Positions 57,511 through 64,000 of a stretch of 64,000 nt of DNA are shown here, in pieces (position 1 is the first letter of the stretch; each line of letters starts with the position of its first letter). The notes under the pieces were generated by a model. It did no database searches. It worked only from the letters and a program-made list of their open reading frames with translations, and was not told the origin of the DNA. A program made the translations under genes and the position numbers. The stretch comes from Macrotis lagotis (taxonomy: Eukaryota; Chordata; Mammalia; Peramelemorphia; Peramelidae): contig NC_133658.1 in NCBI RefSeq assembly GCF_037893015.1, forward strand, positions 281,744,509 to 281,808,508, in the 5' to 3' direction.

Positions 57511-58845
57511 AAAATGTAAAATACTTAATTGGTAAACAACAAATTACAAGATACAGGAGAGGTAATTTAGGAATAATTGAACTACTTGAAAATACAATGT
57601 TCAAAAATAGAGCTTGAATACCATTCTTTAGGAAATTGAACCAGAGGGCAAAATTGTCATCAAAAGAATTCATCAATCACCTCCTGAAAGGGATCCCAAA
57701 ATGAAAATGCAAGGAATATTGTAGCAAAACTCCAGAATTATCTGATCAAAGAGAAAATCCTGCAAGTAGTCAGAAGTAATTAAAATATCGAGGAGTCACA
57801 GACAGGATAATATGGGACCTGACTAAATCAATACAAAAGGATCAAAGGGACTGGGATATGATATTCTGGAGGGCAAGGGAGCTTGGATTACAGCCAAGAA
57901 TCAACTACCCAGTAAAACTAAAAAGGGCAAAAGATGGACATTTAATGAAATAGGTGACTTCCAAAATTTCCTGATGAAAAGACCAGAACTGAGCGGAAAA
58001 TTTGATCCTAAAACACGAAAAGGTAATCAGGGCAAAAGAAAATGACTGCTATTCTATAAGATTAAGTTGGTTACATTCCCTACATGAGAGAAAATGCTCA
58101 CAACTCTTGAGAACTGTTATTCTGTTTAGATGGAGTATACTTAGGCAGAAGGTATGGAAATATGATTCTGATGTAATGATTTTTAAAAATTAAGACATTA
58201 AAAAGAAGGGAGAGTGTAAGGAGAAGGAAAGGGAAGTCAGAATGGGGTAAATAATATGGATCAGTGCAAAGGACCTATTGCAGTAGAGGGACAGATGGGA
58301 GGGAGAGGGAAGTGCTTGAATATTACTCTCATTGGATTTGACCTAAAGAGAGAATGACATATCCACTCAGTTGGGTTTAGAAAGTTATCTACTGGGGGGA
58401 AGAGGAAGGGAGGATGGACTGATAGAAGGGAGGGAAGGAAGAAGAGGAAAAGGGAAAGAGGGAAGAAAAGAGAGGGTGATTGATATACGGTAGGATAGAT
58501 TGAGGGAGAAGCAAAACACTGGTGGGGAGGGATAGGGTGAAGGAGGGGGAATAATACAAACAGAGGGGAGATAGTATGGAGAGCAATAAAGAGTAATTTT
58601 AACTGTGAATGTGAATGGGATGAACTCTCCTATAATATATAAGTGGAAAGCAGAGTGGATTAAAAACCAGAACCCTACAACATGCTGATTATAAGAAACC
58701 CATTTGAAGCAGATACACCCAGAGTAAAGGTAAAAGGCTGGAGCAGAACATATTTTGCTTCAACTGAAGTGAAAAAAACAGGGATAGCAATCCTTATCTC
58801 AAACAAAGCAACTGCAAAAATAGATCTCATTAAAAGGGAAAAGGA

Positions 58846-58989
58846 GGGGCAGCAAGGTGATACAGTGGATAGAGCACCGGCCCTGGAGTCAGGAGGACCT
58901 GATTTTAAATCCAGTCTCAGACACTTAATAATTCCCTAGCTGTGTGACCTTAGGCAAGTCACCTAACTTTATTGTCTTGCAAAAACAAA
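58846..58989 (+). repeat. MAR1/WSINE1-type CORE-SINE in L1 ORF2
   Basis: Sense copy with a GGGGCAGCAAGGTGATACAG head and a TTGCAAAAAC tail, splitting the endonuclease region. Confidence 0.9.
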
Positions 58990-59371
58990 TGTACCAAGCA
59001 ATATAGTATCTTAGAGAAACTAAATGATACAGGAAGATAGAGACAAAACTATACTGGTGAGGGACCTTAATATCCCTCTCCAACCATAAAATAAACAAGA
59101 AGAAAGTTAAGGAGGTGAATAGAATGTGAAAAAAGCTAGATATGATAGATCTCTGGGGAAAACTGAATGGGGATAGACATTTTTTTCTGTGCTATATGTA
59201 CCTAAACAAAAATTGAACATGTATTAGCGCTTAAAAGCCTCATAATCAAATGCAGAAAGATAGAATCATGTGCAATAAAGGGCTATGGAGAGACCTAAAA
59301 TTAATTGGAAACTAAATAACTAATTTTAAAGAATGAATGGGTCAAACAACAAATCACAGAAATAATTTCAT

Positions 59372-60900
59372 CCAAGAGGAGGCAGTGCCAAGATGGCAAT
59401 GTAGAGGCAGGAATTCCCAGAAACTCTTCCCCAGAACATTCTAAATGCCATAAAATTATGACTCTAACAAAATTCTAGAATGGTGGAACCCACAGGAAAG
59501 ATTGAATGAAACAATTTCCAGCCCAAGACAACCTGGAAGATCTGTGATAAAGGTCTATTTCACTGAGTTTGGAAAGAGGCGCAGCATAGCTCAGGTCACA
59601 GCAGAGTCACACAGGAGCAAACCAACTCCAGTCTTTCAGGAACAGCCTGTGGGGTAATTGGGTCCCTGGGGGCACTTGGGTCCATGGAAGCAGGAGCAGT
59701 TTCCAGATCTCTCAGCCCAGGGATTGTCAAGGACAACTAGGAAGGTCAGTGGGAAAATGCTGCCACACCAGAGTGAGCTCAGAGCCCAGATCAGTGCAGG
59801 CCTCAGTAGAGGCCTCAGCTGAGCCCTTCCCTGAGGACCTGTGAAGTCACCCAACAGCTGCTTCCAGAGCTATCAGCCCATGGATGGTAAAGAGGTCAAG
59901 GACATTGTAGAGGTCTGTCTGCTTTGCCCATATTCAGATCCAGGTCACAGTCTGGGGCCCAGCTCCATACTGCCATAGCAGAGCAGGGACCCTCCTCATA
60001 CCAAGGCAGAGGGAAGTGTTTATAATCATCTACAGACCAGGAGAACAGTCAGAGTCTCTCGAAATATCTTAAAGGAATTAAGGTCCCTGGGGGTTGTCCA
60101 AACACCCCTCCAAAAGCCCTGGAAGTTCATTAAAATCAGGTCAAAGGTGAGGGAAATGAGCAAACAATAGAAGAAAAGATTTGACTATAGAAAATTACTT
60201 TGGGCCCATGGAGGATCAAAATAAACAGAAGATGACAAAGTCAAAGTTTCTGTATCCAAAGTCTCCAAGAAAAATGGAATTGGTCTTAGGCTTTGGAAGA
60301 GTTCAAAAAAAGACTTTGAAAGGTAAGTAGAGGGGCAGCTAGGTGGCATAGTGGATAAAGCACCAGCCTTGGAGTCAGGAGTACCTGGGGTCAAATCTGG
60401 TCTCAGCCACTTAATAATTACCTAGCTGTGTGGCCTTGGGTAAGCCACTTAACCCCATTTGCCTTGCAAAAACCTAAAAAAAAAGGTAAGTAGAGGAGGT
60501 AGAGGAAAAAATGGGAAGAAAAATGAGAGTGATGCAGAAAAATCATGAAAAGTTAGCAGCTTGGTAAATAAGCTACAAAAAATACCAAAGGAAATAACAT
60601 GTTAAAAACCAGCCTAGGTCAAATGGAAAAAAACAGCCCAAAAGGTCAATGAGAAGAGACTACCTTAAAAAGCAGAATTGGCCAGATGGAAAAGAAGATA
60701 AGCCCTCTGAAGAAAATAACTCTTTCAAATGTAGAATGGAGCAAAGGGAAGTTGATTGACTTTGTGAGAAATCAAGAAATAATAAAATACAACCAAAAGA
60801 ATGAAAAACTAGAAGAAAATATAAAATATCTCAGTGGAACAGCAACTGACATGTAAAACAGATCCAAGAGAGATAATTTAAAATTATTGAAAACAATATA
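59372..60900 (+). mobile_element. L1 5' end (5' UTR and ORF1 start)
   Basis: Begins with a CAGTGCCAAGATGGCAATGT start signature like that at 54960. The 5' UTR to about 60200 leads into ORF1 coiled-coil coding sequence (60180-60890, with stops). It contains the SINE at 60334-60481. It breaks at about 60900, after which ORF2 C-terminal sequence of an L1 follows; either an internal deletion or a separate insertion. Confidence 0.75.
60334..60481 (+). repeat. MAR1/WSINE1-type CORE-SINE in L1
   Basis: Sense copy with duplication aaaggtaagtagagg at 60319-60333 and 60482-60496 (15 bp, perfect). Confidence 0.95.
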
Positions 60901-60949
60901 AAACTCTTCTGAGGCCCGGAACTAGAAATTTGCTTGATTAGATATAATT

Positions 60950-62480
60950 GGATTTTTAAACTGAAAAAATTTTGTTACTTTGTAAGCTTTCCCAAGTGTT
61001 TGCTCTTTGACCTTAAGCTAGTCCAACAAACATCTCACATCCTATACCAAGATAAGGTCAAAATGGGTACAGGATTTAGCCATAAAAGATAATATTATGA
61101 GCCAATTAGGAGAACAAGAAATAGTTTACCTATCAGATCTATGGAAAGGGGAGCAGTTTATGACCAAAGAAGAGATAGAGAACATTACAAAAGACAAACT
61201 GGATAATTTTGATTAAATTAAAAAGCTTTTGCATAAACAAAACCACTGCAACCAAGATGAAAAATAATGCAGTAAACTTGGGAAACAATTTTTGCAAGTA
61301 GTGTTTCTGACAAAGGACTCGTTTCTAAAATTTGAGTCAAATTTATAAGAAAACAAATCATTCCCAAATTGAAAAATAGCCAAAGGATATGGAAAGGCAA
61401 ATTCTCAGATGAAGAAATCAAAGCAAGTTAGTCATATGAAAAATTGCTCTAAATCAGGACGGCTAGGTGGCATAGTGGATAAAGCACCGGCCTTGGAGTC
61501 AGGAGTACCTGGGTTCAAATCCGGTCTCAGACACTTAATAATTACCTAGCTGTGTGGCCTTGGGCAAGCCACTTAACCCCATTTGCCTTGCAAAAACCTA
61601 AAAAAATTGCTCTAAATCATTATTGATGAGAGAAATGCAAATTAAAACAATCGGGTCCTATCTCATACCTATTAGATTGGCCAATATGACTGAAAAGAAA
61701 AATGATCAGTGTTGGAGGGAACATGGGGAAACCGAGACACTAATGCATTGTTGGAGTTGTGAACTGATTCAACCTTTCTGGAGAGCAATTTGGAATCATG
61801 TCCAAAGGGTAATAAAAATGTTTTTACCCTTTGATCCAGTAATACCACTACTAGGTCTGTATTCTGAAGGGATCATGAAAAAGGATCAAACTCCCACATG
61901 GAAAAATATTCACAGCAGCTCTTTTTGTAATGACAAAGAATTGGAAACTGAGGAGATGCCCTTCAATTGAGGAATGGCTGAACTATTGGGGATGGGCCTT
62001 CAAAAAAGCCTGGAAAGATTTGCATGAATTGATGCTGAGTGAAATGAGCAGAACCAGAAGAATTATATATACCAACAACAACTTGGGGTGATGATCAATT
62101 ATGATGGACTTGTTCAATTCAGCATTACAATAATCAAAGACAATTCTAAGACTTGTGATGGAAAATATCATCCATATCCAGAGAAGGAAATGAGAAGTTT
62201 AAATGAAGACCAAAACTTAGCTTCAATTTTAGAAAGTTATGTATTGTGTCATTTTTCCCTCTAATGTTTTCTTCCATTTGGATTTGATTCTTCTTTTATA
62301 ACATGATCTATATGGATCTATGTTTAGCATGATTATAAATGTAGAGCCTATATTGGATTGCTTTCTGTCAGAGGAGGGAGGAAACAGAGCGAGGGAGAAA
62401 ATGTAAAACTCAAACCCTTGCAAAAAATGATTGGTAAAAAATACCATTGCACATAGTTGGAAAAATATTTAAATTTTAAA
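60950..62480 (+). mobile_element. L1 3' part (ORF2 C-terminus and 3' UTR)
   Basis: ORF2 C-terminal region including the DQCWREHGETETLMHCW and LIQPFWRAIW blocks and FDPVIPLLGLYSEG (61623-61970), then a 3' UTR with a G/A-rich stretch and an A-rich end near 62480. A SINE at 61457-61601 splits it. Frames are broken. Confidence 0.88.
61457..61601 (+). repeat. MAR1/WSINE1-type CORE-SINE in L1
   Basis: Sense copy with duplication aaaaattgctctaaatca at 61439-61456 and 61602-61619 (18 bp, perfect). Confidence 0.96.
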
Positions 62481-62765
62481 AATAGATAAATTGGATGCTA
62501 AGGGGACTTCATATTCACATATATATATGAAATTCCTCTGTCCCACATGTCTTAATTTTTTTTTTCTTCCAGATCAGACTGAAAATGCATCCCTAAGTCA
62601 AGTTGTTATTTCCCAGAAGGTCAGAAGTTAAATGGATAAATCATCCTTGTAGAGCACAGTGTAGCACAGCATAGCACCACATACAGACAGGTGTATCAAA
62701 AATGATTTTTAATGTTAAGGTTCAAGTTATCTAAACACTCCCAAAAATAAACAAATCACACTCAC

Positions 62766-62947
62766 TGCGTAGCTTCACAGCATTTCAGATTTTCCCCAGG
62801 GTCAGGAAATATTGAAGCTGATTTTCCTGTGTGAGATGATATTGAAGAAAACAAACCCTCTGGATTCCTGAGCAGCCTCTCGACTCTGAAGATTCTCTCA
62901 AATTCAGGGTTCTGGCCTCCTTTAATTTCTGACCAAGGACTGGAAAA
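62766..62947 (-). CDS. CCDC187: CCDC187-like exon, 182 bp (most upstream exon seen)
   Basis: Acceptor ACTATTTTTTAG (AG at 62949-62948; a second AG 8 bp inside, TTTTCCAG, is also usable). Donor GCTACGCA then GTGAGT (GT at 62765-62764), a near-consensus site. It encodes 60 codons (FSSPWSEIKGGQNPEFERIF ... GENLKCCEAT) and leaves two bases, which fit the one-base start of the 45761-45995 exon to give His. The open frame stops right after the donor if unspliced. No domain is recognised. Exons farther 5' lie beyond the window. Confidence 0.72.
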
Positions 62948-64000
62948 CTAAAAAATAGTTCAGATTACTCTATAATATTTCAAATCATTTCAATGTGAAG
63001 AAGCAGAATTCACTATTGGGTTTAAAAAAATGTACATATTTGTCAAAGAGATTATGTGTTTATACAGGGGAAAGGATAAATGAACTGAGGAATAGCTAGG
63101 ACAAGTTAACAGAAAACGAAGTACATCTATGTCTATGTAAATAAGTTTTGCTAGAGCAGACTAAGCTCATAATACTAAATTAGCTTGGATTATTTCCTAA
63201 AGTAACATGTAAATTCCCTTTCATAGCTTTCTTCTAAAGTCAAAAATATTTTCCACTCTAAGCCTTAACTTTACTTCCACTCTGGCCTTAACTTTACCAA
63301 CCCTATTTCCTCCAGTTCTCCAAAGAAATGTTGATTCAGAACCTTAGAATAATAAAATATTTCTCAATTGAAAGATAGGAAAAAATGCCTTTTTAAATTC
63401 CAAAATATTCATCACAGTACTTTTTTTGAAGTAACCAAAAAATGAGAACAAAGTCAGTGACTAATAATTGAATAACTAAATAAATTATGGAACACAAGTG
63501 CAATGAGTTCCTTACTACACTATATATGATGAGTATGAAGAAGTCAGAAAAGCATGAAAAAACTTATATGAACTAAAGTAAAATCAAATAATCACACCCA
63601 GGAAAACAATATATGCAATTACTACAACAATGTAAACAAAATATAATACACAATGGAACACTTGGTGAAGGATGGTCCCAGAGAAGAGAAAATGTGCTCT
63701 CACCTTTCATCACAGAGCTGGTGAAATTAGAATATAAAATATTGCAAAAACTGTGAACTGACAGTTTTGCCTATTTCCCCCCTCCGTTTTCCTTTTTAAA
63801 CCTTGTTACAAATGATAGCTCTCTTGGTAGTGAAAGGGGAAGAATATAGGCAGAAATAAATGTAATGTTAAAGCATTAGTTTAGAAAGAAAAAGATTTGG
63901 TCACAAAGCATTAGAACAGAAGATTGAAAGTCACTGTAATCACAATTCCAGAGGACCCTTAATGAGGCATGCCACCCACTTCCCAACAAAGAATTGTTGA
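62948..64000 (-). other. CCDC187: CCDC187-like intron (partial)
   Basis: Unique AT-rich sequence to about 63390, then an L1 tail, then about 100 bp with nothing recognised. Confidence 0.6.
63390..63890 (+). mobile_element. Old L1 3' end
   Basis: Diverged ORF2 end and 3' UTR: AATATTCATCACAGTACTTT, GTGACTAATAATTGAATAAC, GAAGTCAGAAAAGCATGAAA. Antisense to the host gene; no clear duplication. Confidence 0.65.

Larger units (their letters stand above)
53440..59371 (+). mobile_element. Older L1 (5' UTR, ORF1, ORF2 5' part), interrupted by younger elements
   Basis: Starts with an L1 5' UTR-like region. ORF1 coiled coil begins near 54420, its C-terminal domain near 57840-58000 (WDMIFWRAREL-like), followed by a purine-rich inter-ORF tract (58190-58560) and the ORF2 endonuclease start near 58600 (VNVNGMN, KVKGWSR, GIAILISNKA). 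It is interrupted by SINEs at 54674 and 58846 and by the HAL1-like element at 54955-57510, then cut at 59372 by another L1. All frames are broken. Confidence 0.75.
45996..62765 (-). other. CCDC187: CCDC187-like large intron
   Basis: About 17 kb, mostly repeats. 46030-47450 and 48620-49630, outside the TA microsatellite, show nothing I can identify. Weak exon-like open frames occur at 46580-46876 and 47933-48145 but lack good splice sites. Confidence 0.6.

Noticed and set aside
609-61601. tRNA-gene-like boxes inside the SINE copies
   Set aside because: The heads are tRNA-derived, but the copies carry the CORE-SINE body, A-rich tails and target duplications, so they are retroposons and not tRNA genes.

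Overview
This is a vertebrate nuclear window, and its interspersed repeats mark it as a marsupial. About fifteen copies of a tRNA-derived CORE-SINE (MAR1/WSINE1 type, starting GGGGCAGCTAGGTGG) are present, with composite SINEs that carry an RTE-type LINE tail, marsupial-type L1s, and CR1/L3 and MIR relics. The A-rich SINE tails (TTGCAAAAACCTAAAA) look more like Australian marsupials than opossum. That last step is an inference from memory of the consensus sequences.

Two protein-coding genes are supported, both on the minus strand and head to tail. QSOX2 (quiescin sulfhydryl oxidase 2) contributes only its first coding exon (27631-27925), inside a CpG island that holds its promoter. Everything from 27630 down to base 1 is its intron 1, so that intron exceeds 27 kb here. 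Upstream, 34460-62947, lie seven exons of a CEP350-related centrosomal-type gene. I assign it to CCDC187 because CCDC187 precedes QSOX2 in human 9q34, just as its paralogue CEP350 precedes QSOX1 in 1q25. The seven exons have compatible splice phases and together give about 1,160 residues of the C-terminal part, ending in one 2.7-kb exon with a stop codon.

Layout: 1-25,100 is repeat-rich QSOX2 intron. At 25,110-27,290 a 33/34-bp minisatellite of roughly 64 units lies about 340 bp from the exon 1 splice donor. 27,410-28,260 is the CpG island. 28,260-34,460 is intergenic. 34,460-42,070 is the compact 3' half of the CCDC187-like gene, with one L1 in an intron. 42,070-64,000 is mostly large introns containing an antisense RTE-like LINE (50,040-53,260) and a deep nest of L1 and half-L1 (HAL1-like) elements (53,440-62,480).

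No RNA gene, CRISPR array or prokaryotic feature was seen. Most long open frames outside the listed exons are LINE relics, the minisatellite, or GC-rich shadows of QSOX2 exon 1. The most unusual observations are a 33-bp inverted copy of the CCDC187-like coding exon inside that gene's own intron, the minisatellite with a false 559-codon open frame, and a full-length ORF1-only L1 derivative with intact target-site duplications.
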